A stretch of DNA of 64,000 nt, taken from positions 62,001-126,000 of the forward strand of contig CAIKAF010000015.1 in NCBI GenBank assembly GCA_903825395.1, in the 5' to 3' direction. This stretch comes from an uncultured Flavobacteriales bacterium. Lineage in GTDB: Bacteria; Bacteroidota; Bacteroidia; CAIKAF01. Position 1 is the first letter of the stretch, and every line of letters starts with the position of its first letter. The position numbers were made by a program, and so were the translations under genes. The notes below the pieces were generated by a model. It worked only from the letters and a program-made list of their open reading frames with translations. It had not been told where the DNA came from and made no database searches. Shown in pieces: positions 18,601-27,059 of the stretch.

Positions 18601-20154
18601 CTTGCCTTTGCGGCTCCCATTGCCAAATTTGTTATGAAAACCAAAACCATATTTTGCGAGGGAGTAGAGTACATTGATGTAGCGGATGCACGAATCAAGC
18701 CTGGCGATAAAAAAGTCACCATTCAAAAGGGTGCAGAATTGGATCCGTTGAGCAATGCTACCGTTTGGGTTGGAAAAGAAATGCAAACTCATGTGCTAAC
18801 CAAAGCCGATGTGCGCATTTTCACCAGCCACGATTACTCTGGAACCGCAGATTACACCTATGTGGATGAACTGGGAACCGGACAACTGATTCATTTTGCA
18901 TCGGTTCGCAGCCAAAATGATATTACCTATGCCAATGGAAAAGTAGAGCAGCTATCCAACTTCACCATGAGCCCTTATTTTGCCTTTAAGGGGGGAGTCG
19001 AGTTGGAAGGAAATGATCCACTATTGAGGTTTACCGGGTTTACTAAAATCATTCATCCATGCAGCAATCTGGTGAATGAATGGTTGAATTTTAATGCCAA
19101 AATAGATCCGAAGGATATATTAATTCCCATCGGAGATAATCCTAAAAACGACGATGACTTGCCCTTGTTTAATGGTTTCCTATTTTCCAGCGATTCTACG
19201 GGATTGTACCCTGCTATCTTTACCAAAAAGAAAAGATTTACCGATTATGATGTTTTGAAGGTATCAGGGTACTTAAAGTACGATCGTAAAATGAAAGAAT
19301 TCAGGGTGGGAAGCAAGGAAAAACTAGGAGACCGAACCTTGTCAGGGCCCTATTTATCATTTAATACTTCCAACTGCACTTCGTATGGTGAAGGAAGAAT
19401 GGATTTAGGTTCAAAGATGGGTCAGGTAGAATTAAAGGCTGCGGGGAACATTTTGTACTATCCTGACAGCGATAGTACTGAATTAAATTTAACCTTAAGC
19501 ATCAATTTCCCCTTCCCTTCCGAACTTAAAAAAATCATGAAGGGTAGTTTTGAAACCTTAGGCGGTACATCCTTGAATTTAAAAGATGAGGAAACCGTAA
19601 AATACCTTACTGACATGTTGGATAGTACCACCTCTGAAAAGGCTTTTGCAGGAATTCGAGAGGATGGGAAATTTAAGCGGCTACCAAAAGAATTTGATCG
19701 AACATTGGTATTTAACAATGTTAAATTAAGCTGGTGGAAACGCGATAAGGCATTGCAATTCAATGGAGAATCTGGTATGGTGGTATTTGATGGTGAACAA
19801 ATTTTAAAATCCATTTCCCTGATGATGGAATTGAACCGGAAACCCTCGGGCGATTTATTTTCGCTGTTGCTAATTCCGGAAGAAAACAAGGAATTTTATT
19901 TCCAATATAAATCTGGAACGCTTCAGGCATTTTCAACCATCAAGGAATTCCAACAAACCTTGATTGGTTTAGATGCAAAAGACCGGCAATTTACCGAGAA
20001 GAAAGGGGGCACACTAACCCTAATTCCATCCTCAAAACGCCGGTCAGATCGATTTAAAAGTAAATTCGTACCCCTAGATGGCAATGTTCCCGAGGCCAAT
20101 CCTGAGCCAGAGAACCAAGCCGACCCCGGTACTCAGCCTCCTTCCAATGAATAA
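15667..20154 (+). CDS. Very large exported protein of unknown function (1495 aa)
   Basis: A signal peptide (WLWLGVVWLWSGVVLGQ) is followed by about 170 mostly helical residues with a CSRC pair. The rest is beta-rich with many lysine- and aspartate-rich strands, recalling stacked repeats of OstA/LptD- or AsmA-like periplasmic proteins; this is a shape impression only. There is one helical insertion near residues 450-500 (SFTAAELAKFMRMNIDQVENML). The C-terminus is proline-rich and not a T9SS domain, and no outer-membrane barrel terminus is seen. The stop overlaps the plsY start by 8 nt, so it is probably translationally coupled to phospholipid synthesis. I recognise it as Bacteroidota-like but know no function. 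Confidence 0.8.
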   Translation: MRRSWLWLGVVWLWSGVVLGQVLPDSRPDFLKFYLDLMDDGATGKEWKSAFKEKEDFFASASFAAIEDSLKETTKSLMRKKMRATHYQALMKSVLAISEWKGELTPYFSYLDLVKKTSQKASPTSLQELLDFGEGFFSLGYLYTSSGHAWKAEGDYRFIWEQGKPKMECSRCLLSLESTFDSSRVEGTTLFYEPLEQTIQLQGGRVYFTRNDIPADMAYITLNKASINAKRNSYSADSVWMVQKEFFNEPLLGKMEEKLTATGENRDSRYPKFDSYEARFALEDILPGVDYQGGFSYYGNRFIAKSITDEYSRLTFKREGKPFMVFRSKTFSISKEKISGNNASVTMILETDSIFHPGIQFKYLTESKEVSLLRLGDGTARTPFFNSYHKLDMYFEALYWKTNEDYLRIAMAKGSADSRALFKSASYFSTAESDAIRGLAETHPVIPIFNLLKSKEFPASFTAAELAKFMRMNIDQVENMLIQMSISGIVSYQTETQTVYINERFFNFYFARTGQKDYDVIAFESIISKDNARLSLLDFRLDLFGVSRFAVSDSQSVFIYPADQQVQVKKNRDLSFSGTIEAGKFGIYGKTFEFSYDHFKISLNNVDSVKIAVQSFESAGTGRNDMRFVKTVIERLKGELIIDEPGNKSGAKGLPEYPRLISSSDSYTFYDRPQIEKGVYNRNDVFFKISPFTLDSLDNFRTEQIKLKGNFHSGIFPILDEKLSIQPDYSLGFQRFLKPEGLPAYGGKGQFYDTLQLSHKGIRGAGKLKYLTSNIWSHDFVFYPDSANTMAYKFGIDKSKGPIETPDVKALDVYVHWEPKKDVLEVSNSDKPLEMYEGESAMSGQLTLTPKGLTGDGKMDFGTAEMESSIFNYKSNDFKTDTTSFALKDEASSSGDTANVGLRTDNVRADVTFEGRKGILKSNSAESHVEFPVNNFKAYMEELEWFMDRNEVDMNSSKVDDLGLKGALFVSTSPGMDSLAFAAPIAKFVMKTKTIFCEGVEYIDVADARIKPGDKKVTIQKGAELDPLSNATVWVGKEMQTHVLTKADVRIFTSHDYSGTADYTYVDELGTGQLIHFASVRSQNDITYANGKVEQLSNFTMSPYFAFKGGVELEGNDPLLRFTGFTKIIHPCSNLVNEWLNFNAKIDPKDILIPIGDNPKNDDDLPLFNGFLFSSDSTGLYPAIFTKKKRFTDYDVLKVSGYLKYDRKMKEFRVGSKEKLGDRTLSGPYLSFNTSNCTSYGEGRMDLGSKMGQVELKAAGNILYYPDSDSTELNLTLSINFPFPSELKKIMKGSFETLGGTSLNLKDEETVKYLTDMLDSTTSEKAFAGIREDGKFKRLPKEFDRTLVFNNVKLSWWKRDKALQFNGESGMVVFDGEQILKSISLMMELNRKPSGDLFSLLLIPEENKEFYFQYKSGTLQAFSTIKEFQQTLIGLDAKDRQFTEKKGGTLTLIPSSKRRSDRFKSKFVPLDGNVPEANPEPENQADPGTQPPSNE

Positions 20155-20773
20155 TTATTTGATCTTCTTTATAGCCGTAGGATATTTCAGCGGCAGCATT
20201 CCATTTGCTGTGCTTATCAGCAAGTACAAATTTGGGAAAGACGTCCGAAATATTGGAAGTGGAAATGCAGGCGCCACCAATATGGCTCGAAATTTTGGAA
20301 AAAAGGCAGGCTCGTTAACTCTGATTCTGGATATTGCAAAGGGCGCAATTCCTCCAGCTTTGTATGGATTGATCATGGCATCGCATTTCCAAAATCCTGC
20401 TCAGTATGAAATGTCGGTTTTTATTGTTGCCTATGCCACAGGTCTGGGACATATTTTTCCTGTTTTTGCGGGGTTCAAGGGCGGAAAAGGAGTGGCAACC
20501 CTACTGGGCAGTATGCTGGTGGTTCAGCCGCAATTTGCGCTCATCGGATGCGTATTTTTTGTGGTTATTTTAGGGCTTAGCTCGTATGTATCCTTAGCCT
20601 CTCTTTTGTCGGCCCTTCTTTTCGCCGCTATCGTTGCCTGGCAGCAATCCTTTTCCTTTTCATCCCTATTGGTTTGGGGGTTTCCTTTGTTACTTACATA
20701 TACGCACAGAAGCAACATTGTTCGTTTGGTGCAAGGAAATGAAAATAAAACCCATCTTTTTAAAAAGAAATAG
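20147..20773 (+). CDS. plsY: Acyl-phosphate:glycerol-3-phosphate acyltransferase PlsY
   Basis: The track starts at 20078 inside the previous gene; the family start MNNYLIFFIAVGYFSGSIPFA at 20147 gives 208 aa and an 8-nt overlap with the upstream stop. PlsY motifs are present: SGSIPFAVLISK, NIGSGNAGATNMAR and FPVFAGFKGGKGVAT, with five or so membrane helices and THRSNIVRL at the C-terminus. It makes lysophosphatidic acid from acyl-phosphate and glycerol 3-phosphate, the first membrane phospholipid step. Confidence 0.95.
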   Translation: MNNYLIFFIAVGYFSGSIPFAVLISKYKFGKDVRNIGSGNAGATNMARNFGKKAGSLTLILDIAKGAIPPALYGLIMASHFQNPAQYEMSVFIVAYATGLGHIFPVFAGFKGGKGVATLLGSMLVVQPQFALIGCVFFVVILGLSSYVSLASLLSALLFAAIVAWQQSFSFSSLLVWGFPLLLTYTHRSNIVRLVQGNENKTHLFKKK

Positions 20774-20803
20774 TTTGTGCACCTTTGTTTAAAATATAAA
20801 CGC

Positions 20804-21319
20804 ATGAATATCCGTTTTTCCTACTTAATTTTAATACTTACCCTAACTGTTAGTGGTTTTGGCTGTTCAGCCATTGGAGATTTATTTTCAAATGAATCTG
20901 AAGCGGTAGAAGTAGCTGAAGGTTATCTTGATGCATTAAAAGCAAAAGATTGGGCCAAAGCCAAATCGATGGCAACAGAAGAATCAGCCACCTACATTGA
21001 TATGTTGGAAAGCATCAAGGATGAAATTCCTGGAATGGATTCCATTCAATCCATCACCAAAAAAGGTTCATACAAAGTAGTATTGGTTGAGTATTGCTGC
21101 AATCAAAAAGGCCAACCCGAAGTGCTTGAAATTTCCAACAAATCTGGAGAGTGGAAAGTGCATCAAACTAAATTTGGCGGGAACATGCCTTTAGATCCAA
21201 TGAGCGATGAAATGTTTGATGATGCCGCTTTGGATGAGTCTGATTTAAACGGCGAAGAAGAGACACCCGCTGTTCAACCCGATGAAGAGTTCATGCCGGA
21301 GGAACCCAGCAGCAAATAA
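20804..21319 (+). CDS. Lipoprotein with a DUF4878-like domain
   Basis: The true start is probably 20804 (MNIRFSYLILILTLTVSGFGCS), giving 171 aa with a lipobox cysteine near residue 21; the track start at 20777 adds a poor N-terminus. The block VEVAEGYLDALKAKDWAKAKSMATEES is typical of NTF2-like DUF4878 lipoproteins. The C-terminus is very acidic and proline-rich. A -7-like CACCTTTG at 20780-20787 lies upstream. The next lipoprotein gene follows after 17 bp. Function unknown. Confidence 0.75.
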   Translation: MNIRFSYLILILTLTVSGFGCSAIGDLFSNESEAVEVAEGYLDALKAKDWAKAKSMATEESATYIDMLESIKDEIPGMDSIQSITKKGSYKVVLVEYCCNQKGQPEVLEISNKSGEWKVHQTKFGGNMPLDPMSDEMFDDAALDESDLNGEEETPAVQPDEEFMPEEPSSK

Positions 21320-21336
21320 TTTGTTCTAATACAGAT

Positions 21337-21951
21337 ATGGGGCAAGGCATAGCTAATTATCTTGCCACTTCCATTTTGTTTTTCGTACTGCTTGGCTGCA
21401 GCTCTGTCCCTTCTGATGGAGTTAGTAAGGCTAATGAGGCTGAAATAGAGTACTGCAACCGCACTCTTCAAAATGGAGATGTGCTCTTTCGAATGGGTTA
21501 TGGAGCTGTATCCGAATGGATTAATCAACGGCAAAAATCAAAATTCAATGTCTCTCATGCTGGGATAGCCGTGCATATTCAAGGAAAATGGATGGTTGTG
21601 CATAGCATATCGGGGATGCTTGAAGCCCAAGATGGAGTCCAGATTTCAACATTACCCCAATTTATCCTTGAGGCTCAGCCCAAATCGGTTTTCATAATGC
21701 GGTACAATCTATCAAAATCAAAACGATTGGCGGCGGCCAAAACTGCATTACAATATTGGCAACAAGGAATTCGATTTGATCATCAATTCAATTCAAACGA
21801 TTCTACTTCAATGTATTGCAGCGAGTTAATATTCTATTCCTACCGTTCCATACTGCCCCAGCTGCAAGCCAATCACCCGGATTATGATTTCCAAGCTCTC
21901 ACCGATACATCATTGGGGAATTTGATTGGTCTGTCAATACCTAGAAAATAA
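21337..21951 (+). CDS. YiiX/DUF830-type permuted papain-like lipoprotein
   Basis: The 204-aa protein starts with a lipoprotein signal (FFVLLGCSS). The core has the YiiX-like NlpC/P60 superfamily layout: LQNGDVLFRMGYG, the catalytic-type His in FNVSHAGIAVHI, and the catalytic-type Cys later in SMYCSELIFYSY. In the circularly permuted members His precedes Cys, as here. These proteins are predicted thiol hydrolases acting on amide or ester bonds; the substrate is unknown. It shares an operon with the lipoprotein upstream. Confidence 0.8.
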   Translation: MGQGIANYLATSILFFVLLGCSSVPSDGVSKANEAEIEYCNRTLQNGDVLFRMGYGAVSEWINQRQKSKFNVSHAGIAVHIQGKWMVVHSISGMLEAQDGVQISTLPQFILEAQPKSVFIMRYNLSKSKRLAAAKTALQYWQQGIRFDHQFNSNDSTSMYCSELIFYSYRSILPQLQANHPDYDFQALTDTSLGNLIGLSIPRK

Positions 21952-21966
21952 AGACAATACTATACT

Positions 21967-21974
21967 TACCTTTG
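21967..21974 (+). promoter_or_regulatory. -7 element 4 nt before the TPR gene
   Basis: TACCTTTG is a full match to TAnnTTTG and ends 4 nt before the ATG at 21979, the same geometry as at truB. A transcript from it would start at or near the start codon (leaderless). Confidence 0.55.
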
Positions 21975-21978
21975 CAGC

Positions 21979-23013
21979 ATGCGCGCAAGATTGCTTTTAA
22001 TTCTATTGCTGTTTTTTTGCAATAAGGTGTCGACCGCACAAGAGTTTCAGCAACGCCAAGCTCTTTGGGATTCTACCTTGATTTGGATTGGGGAAAAAGA
22101 GTATGCCTTAGCCAGGCATGGACTTGAGCGTTTACAGGTGGAGTTTCCCACTTCCACCAAAGTTTTATACAATTTGGGTGTAGTGTACGCCCGAGAGCAT
22201 TTGGACCAACAAGCCTACCGTGTATTTTCTAAATTGGCCGATTTAGACCCTAAATTCCCGAACTTACAGCGTACTCTTGGGTTATTGGCTGTTCGAACAG
22301 GACAAAAAGCTACGGTAGCGGTTGAACATTTTAAAAGAGCCATTGAGGAAGATACCACACGGTTTGACGCCTGGATGAATTTGGGAAGTCTTTCGTTGGG
22401 ATTAAATGACCATCGCTCGGCCGCGGCATACCTAAAAAAAGCCCAACAATTAACGCAAAACGAATGGACTCCTAGTCTTGAATTATCTAGAACATACCGC
22501 CGCATTCGGCATTTGGATTCGGCTGCTGCCATTTGGCAAAAAGTTCCAATGTCCGGAATTAATCAAGCCGATTTTTCATCAGAGCTGGCTTTGGTGCTGA
22601 TTGAGTTTAATCAGTGGGATTCGGCTATGACCATGCTAAGAAAAGCCTTTAACTATGCTATGGATGACCCAATCCATCGAATGAATTATGCAGTAACACT
22701 GTTGGAAACCAAGCGATTTGACGAAGCTGAAAAAGTGCTTACAAGCCTCGAAGATCAAAAAGACTTGAGCACTCCCCTTTCTTTAAATTTTGCTGCTTTA
22801 AATTTAAAGCGAGGTAAAATTGACGAAGCCATTGACCGACTTAACGCTTTGGTTAAAGACCAGCCTGAGCTCGGCGTTGCTTGGATGAATTTAGGTATAG
22901 CCTATGAACATAAGTTAATGAAGCGAGAGGCATGCCACTGTTGGCAAAAATCTGCCGATTTAGGAACACCAAATGCTCAAAAATTTTTAGCCAACGAATG
23001 CGTAGAATTTTAA
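21979..23013 (+). CDS. Exported tetratricopeptide-repeat protein
   Basis: The 344-aa protein has a signal peptide (LLLILLLFFCNKVSTAQ) and then TPR units throughout, with typical W-LG-Y-A-F-A-P positions (VLYNLGVVYAREHLDQQAYRV; FDAWMNLGSLSLGLNDHRSA; VAWMNLGIAYEHKLMKREA). TPR arrays act as protein-binding scaffolds, here in the periplasm. The stop overlaps the next gene start by 16 nt. With the propeller protein downstream it recreates the TPR-propeller order found inside single PorE-type proteins. Confidence 0.85.
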   Translation: MRARLLLILLLFFCNKVSTAQEFQQRQALWDSTLIWIGEKEYALARHGLERLQVEFPTSTKVLYNLGVVYAREHLDQQAYRVFSKLADLDPKFPNLQRTLGLLAVRTGQKATVAVEHFKRAIEEDTTRFDAWMNLGSLSLGLNDHRSAAAYLKKAQQLTQNEWTPSLELSRTYRRIRHLDSAAAIWQKVPMSGINQADFSSELALVLIEFNQWDSAMTMLRKAFNYAMDDPIHRMNYAVTLLETKRFDEAEKVLTSLEDQKDLSTPLSLNFAALNLKRGKIDEAIDRLNALVKDQPELGVAWMNLGIAYEHKLMKREACHCWQKSADLGTPNAQKFLANECVEF

Positions 23014-24917
23014 TTCTGGTTTTCCTGCTGGGCCTTTTGACCCCTTCATTTGCCCAATCCTGGCCGATTTGGAAACGTCCCAAATCTCGACAGGACTCAC
23101 TGATATGGGCCAAAAACAAACAGGAACACTTCAAGGCCAGCTCCTTAAAGTATTGGCAAAAAGGCGAATTCAAATTCAACCATCGCAGGCAGACAAAAAA
23201 ACTCCCTCTTCTTCTTGGTTTATATCCTAGCGATTCAACCTTATGGACTGCCCAAGCCAAGGATGCATTCCTTCAACGGCATTATTTGAAAGCCGATAGC
23301 TTGCTTCGAATTGCCCAAAATAAAGGCTATATCCTGCAGCATTCCGACATGGTTATTCGAGCCATGGCACAACACCTAAACGGGGCATTTGATTCCGCAA
23401 CCCTCTCCTATCGCTTGTATTTCAGAGATTTAAAACGAGAGCCTGCAGAACGAATAACCTGGGCTAAAAACAGGCTGATCCAAGCCGAAACAGGCACCCG
23501 TTTGGTCGATCGCCGCGACCAACTCTTTTCCACAACCTTGTTTAATTCTTCGGCTGATTCCTTGTTCTCTCCAATCAGTTATGCCTCTGAAAAGTACTAT
23601 TATGCCGTTGATTTCGACGGGCAGAATAAGGTGTACCAACTTCGCCGATTGAATTATCAAATTCAAGATCAAAAACCTGAAAAGCCAGAAGGAGCTTTTA
23701 CGCTCAGACCACTCAGCTTATCGGCAGATGGACAATTGATTATTTTAAAGGCATACTCCCAAAAAACTGGGGCCGATTTGTGGTACGCCCAAAAATTAAA
23801 TGGTCAATGGTCCAATCCTGTTCCATTTCCCCCAGGTGTGAACTCAGATGCGGACGAAATTTCAGGGAGCTACTCACCCACCCTTCAGCGCTTGTATTTT
23901 AGCTCAAACAGAACGGGAGGATTTGGTGGCTATGACCTCTATTCTGCTGACTTTTTACCCGAAAAAGGCTGGTGCAATATCCAAAATTTGGGTCAGGTCA
24001 TCAATACCCGAAAGCATGAGCCTTTTGTTTGGTGCCACATGGACAGCAAAACTCTATATTTTTCCTCCTATGGACATGCCAGCATTGGCGGAGCCGACAT
24101 TCATTTTAGTGAACTTAGAGGCAACCAATTCCAAGCCCCTCAAAATGTTGGATACCCCATCAATACACCCTCTGATGATCTTCATTTAAATTTAAGTCCC
24201 GATGGGCATTTCGCCCTGATGCAAGTGCGGCCAAAAGAAACCAATCCCATTTCTAAACTCCGACTGGTTTCTATGTTCGCACAAACCAAGGAACCGATGT
24301 TGGTTTTGGTAGATAAGTCCTCCATACATCAACCTAAACCCTTAACCGTTCCCATTCAACGTAAAGACCTTTGCCCCTCATGTTCGCCAGTGAAACAATG
24401 GAACCTGAAATTACCTGAAAACCACCTAGGTGGGATTGTGTGGATAGAAGATGATGTCATTCAGCAGCCTTTATTTACGGTTGGATATGGAGCTAAAGAC
24501 ACGCTTCTTCAACTTGCCTTACCGGCAGAACGCCGATACAAAATCACCCTGCTCCCCACAGGGCGTATTCCTAGAATGTTCAGCATCGACCATTTGTACC
24601 CAGAAGGATTTAGCAAAAGCCATCACCGCCTTCCGCCCAACGACGATGCCGGTTCATGCCTTCCCGTTCGACCTGCACTTGAAGACCTGCCTTCAGCTAT
24701 TTTACCTCAAGTATTTCATGTGTTAGACCATTGGAATCAATACCATCCCGGACGAACCATCGAATTAAGCTACAATCAAGAAGACCTTTCTTTGCCTTTA
24801 AACTACCTTAAAAATCAGCTGAGTCGATTGCACCCCGATATGCAAATGTCCATCCGATTTTCTACTGAAACTCCACGAAATTGCCTGCAGTTATCCATTC
24901 CAAAAAATGAACCCTGA
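22998..24917 (+). CDS. Exported beta-propeller (PD40-like) protein, PorE-related layout
   Basis: The better start is 22998 (MRRILILVFLLGLLTPSFAQ), giving 639 aa; the track start at 22932 extends into the TPR gene. After about 200 residues come PD40/WD40-like blades (RLYFSSNRTGGFGGYDLYSA; TLYFSSYGHASIGGADIHFS; LHLNLSPDGHFALM), the same types as in the PorE-like protein at 27736. The C-terminal 60 residues (NYLKNQLSRLHPDMQMSIRF) faintly recall an OmpA-like domain but lack its HTD and NRRV motifs. Its stop overlaps mnmD by 11 nt. Role unknown; envelope structural protein inferred. Confidence 0.75.
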   Translation: MRRILILVFLLGLLTPSFAQSWPIWKRPKSRQDSLIWAKNKQEHFKASSLKYWQKGEFKFNHRRQTKKLPLLLGLYPSDSTLWTAQAKDAFLQRHYLKADSLLRIAQNKGYILQHSDMVIRAMAQHLNGAFDSATLSYRLYFRDLKREPAERITWAKNRLIQAETGTRLVDRRDQLFSTTLFNSSADSLFSPISYASEKYYYAVDFDGQNKVYQLRRLNYQIQDQKPEKPEGAFTLRPLSLSADGQLIILKAYSQKTGADLWYAQKLNGQWSNPVPFPPGVNSDADEISGSYSPTLQRLYFSSNRTGGFGGYDLYSADFLPEKGWCNIQNLGQVINTRKHEPFVWCHMDSKTLYFSSYGHASIGGADIHFSELRGNQFQAPQNVGYPINTPSDDLHLNLSPDGHFALMQVRPKETNPISKLRLVSMFAQTKEPMLVLVDKSSIHQPKPLTVPIQRKDLCPSCSPVKQWNLKLPENHLGGIVWIEDDVIQQPLFTVGYGAKDTLLQLALPAERRYKITLLPTGRIPRMFSIDHLYPEGFSKSHHRLPPNDDAGSCLPVRPALEDLPSAILPQVFHVLDHWNQYHPGRTIELSYNQEDLSLPLNYLKNQLSRLHPDMQMSIRFSTETPRNCLQLSIPKNEP

Positions 24918-25560
24918 CCTTCGAATCGTTCCAACTAAAGACGGTTCAAACACCTTATTTTCGGAACAATTCAATGAACACTACCATTCTGTTCATGGGG
25001 CCCGTCAGGAATCCATGCATGTTTTTATTCAAATGGGCTTGGCCCACATCCTGCCCCACCATAACCACTTACATGTACTTGAAGTTGGCGGAGGTACCCT
25101 ACTCAATGCCAGACTTAGCTTTGAATTCCTAAATTCAAGCCCGAAAACCTGCAGTTATCACATTGCTGAGGCCTATGCGCCAAATCAGGAAACCATGGAG
25201 CAGTATTGGATGAATTCTGGCATAGACAAAGACTGGCTGCATTTTTATAGCAGGCAACAGCCAATCCAATTCCCAGGCTTCCACCTGCAGCATTCATACT
25301 TAAAAATTGAGGAAGCTCAACTGCCCAAGCAATTCTATCATTTGGTGTATTTTGATGCCTTTGCTCCAAATACCCAACCTGAATTATGGCAAGTATCCAT
25401 CTTCAATCGCCTTGCGGAAGCCATGGTGCCGGGTGGAATTCTTGTCAGTTATTGTGCTCAAGGTCAATTTAAACGCAATCTGAAACAAGCCGGATGGAAG
25501 GTCGAAGCCATTCCCGGGCCCCCGGGAAAAAGGGAAATGACACGGGCCTATAAACAATGA
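24907..25560 (+). CDS. mnmD: tRNA (mnm5s2U34) methyltransferase MnmD
   Basis: The 217-aa protein is a SAM-dependent methyltransferase of the DUF752/MnmC1-like type: YHSVHGARQESMHVFI, the SAM loop LEVGGGTLLNARL (here GGG where GTGTG is usual), and the diagnostic VYFDAFAPNTQPELWQ. MnmD performs the last methylation of 5-methylaminomethyl-2-thiouridine at the tRNA wobble base. There is no fused MnmC2 oxidase domain, as usual outside Proteobacteria. The start overlaps the upstream gene by 11 nt. Confidence 0.9.
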   Translation: MNPDLRIVPTKDGSNTLFSEQFNEHYHSVHGARQESMHVFIQMGLAHILPHHNHLHVLEVGGGTLLNARLSFEFLNSSPKTCSYHIAEAYAPNQETMEQYWMNSGIDKDWLHFYSRQQPIQFPGFHLQHSYLKIEEAQLPKQFYHLVYFDAFAPNTQPELWQVSIFNRLAEAMVPGGILVSYCAQGQFKRNLKQAGWKVEAIPGPPGKREMTRAYKQ

Positions 25561-25586
25561 TTCTACTTGGTTTGCAGAATTCTGAC

Positions 25587-25594
25587 TACCTTTA
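25587..25594 (+). promoter_or_regulatory. -7 element 5 nt before the 25600 gene
   Basis: TACCTTTA differs from TAnnTTTG only in the last base and ends 5 nt before the ATG at 25600, again pointing to a leaderless message. Confidence 0.45.
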
Positions 25595-25599
25595 ATGCT

Positions 25600-26910
25600 A
25601 TGATTTTGGGGCGCAATATTCAACTGATTTTTGTCCTTCTAATTGGCATGCTGCCGAACATCTGGGCTCAAGTTCCCGCAACCCTATACAGCAGTAAAGG
25701 TGAAATTTTAACAGGATATATCGACGAACCCAATCCCAACCAAGGACTTAAACAAATTGTATTTTACTCCAATATCGACAAAGAAAATCCTCAAAAATTT
25801 TATCCGAGAACACTTCAATACCTTAGGTATATTCCTCAAGGTCAAACCGATTCCCTTAGCCTTCGATCATTGCGTATCGACGATTCTTTTAAATTTGGAT
25901 GGATTGCCGAAAACGGATTTCTTCAATTAATTGAGGTTGCTGAAAAGGAAAAAGTAAATGGAAAATCCGAATTAATAACCCGGTATTATCTACTGGATTC
26001 GGCGGCTACAGAAGTACCCGAAGAAATTTCTGCAGGTAATTTTCGCCGGGTTGCAGGTCGAAAAATCAAAGCCTATGTTCGATTGTACAAAGATTTAAAT
26101 GCAAAGGTGTACGAATTTGAACAACGGGAGCAATTGGTGGCTGAATACAACCGCTGGATTCGAGCCGGGAAACCTGCCAGCAGTTGGACCGAAGAAAATG
26201 GGAATTATACCTTAAAAACCGATCTTGGGCCCCAGATTAAGGCCAAAAAACCCGAACCTTCCAGCACCAATGCTCCGCTTAAAATAAACCTTGAAACCGG
26301 AGCTTATCTGGGTCTTGGATTGATTCAATACGATGAATTCATATTCAATCAATTGGGTATGCGCTTTAGCAATCCCGGCCCCGGCTACCAAATTCAATTG
26401 GGCGCCAATCTCGAACTTCAAGAGCGCATTCTGATTCGGGCCGGGCTCAATATTTCGGCAAAAGGACTGCGCGTCAATTACTCTGCTGAAATTGATTCAG
26501 TTCTTCCAATTCAGCTGACTGAAACTTGGAATATGACTTACCTGGGGGGCTACACGCTGGTGGAGTACCACCAAAATGATTTTTTCTTTGGCGGCGGGCT
26601 GGACTTTAGCTTCCATCCGTTTTTAAAGCAACGAATAACGGGGGAAAATGAACAAGTAAAAATAGATGAAGAGGGCTCATTGCTCTTTGAAGGCCCTGTA
26701 AATCAATTTGATATTGTATTAAGCACAGGCTTTACAATGAAAGATCCTCAGGGAAAATTTCGAATTAAGCCCTTATTGACCTACCACTTACCTGTTCAAA
26801 ATTTGCTTCGGTTTTACGATCCATTGCAGAGTATAACGGGTCTAAATCAATATCCTCTAGCCGGAATCAGCTTCAGATTGGGGGTGGTAGTTGACTTTTT
26901 GATTAAATAA
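25600..26910 (+). CDS. Outer-membrane beta-barrel protein, unknown
   Basis: The start chosen is 25600 (MILGRNIQLIFVLLIGMLPNIWAQ, a signal peptide), giving 436 aa; the track start at 25567 adds residues lying on top of the -7 element. Residues about 25-200 form a beta-rich module (LYSSKGEILTGYIDEP; QYLRYIPQGQ). The C-terminal half looks like an 8- to 10-strand barrel (GAYLGLGLIQYDEF; FFFGGGLDFSFHPF) ending PLAGISFRLGVVVDFLIK. The layout resembles the gene at 49106. It is followed after 8 bp by palindromic repeat R3. Function unknown. Confidence 0.7.
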   Translation: MILGRNIQLIFVLLIGMLPNIWAQVPATLYSSKGEILTGYIDEPNPNQGLKQIVFYSNIDKENPQKFYPRTLQYLRYIPQGQTDSLSLRSLRIDDSFKFGWIAENGFLQLIEVAEKEKVNGKSELITRYYLLDSAATEVPEEISAGNFRRVAGRKIKAYVRLYKDLNAKVYEFEQREQLVAEYNRWIRAGKPASSWTEENGNYTLKTDLGPQIKAKKPEPSSTNAPLKINLETGAYLGLGLIQYDEFIFNQLGMRFSNPGPGYQIQLGANLELQERILIRAGLNISAKGLRVNYSAEIDSVLPIQLTETWNMTYLGGYTLVEYHQNDFFFGGGLDFSFHPFLKQRITGENEQVKIDEEGSLLFEGPVNQFDIVLSTGFTMKDPQGKFRIKPLLTYHLPVQNLLRFYDPLQSITGLNQYPLAGISFRLGVVVDFLIK

Positions 26911-26918
26911 TTTTTTGG

Positions 26919-27059
26919 GGCGCTGATCCGGCTGTCACAGGTAGCGGCTTGGTGTCGCCGGTTCGGGGCTGGCCTGCTGCGGTGGCTCCCAAGGTCGCCT
27001 CCTCGCCGGGCCCCGAATCGGCACCACCTACACCGGCTACCTTGTTCCATCCGGGCGCC
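26919..27059 (+). repeat. Palindromic repeat copy R3 (141 bp, divergent subtype)
   Basis: It keeps the tip GCGGTGGCTCCCAAGGTCGCC but has different ends and arms from the other copies. The outer ends GGCGC and GCGCC pair, and the arm GTAGC...GGTTCGGGGCTGGCC pairs with GGGCCCCGAATCGG...GCTAC. Length equals R2. The loss of the shared ends while keeping self-complementarity indicates that structure rather than sequence is maintained. It starts 8 bp after the stop of the upstream gene. Confidence 0.78.
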
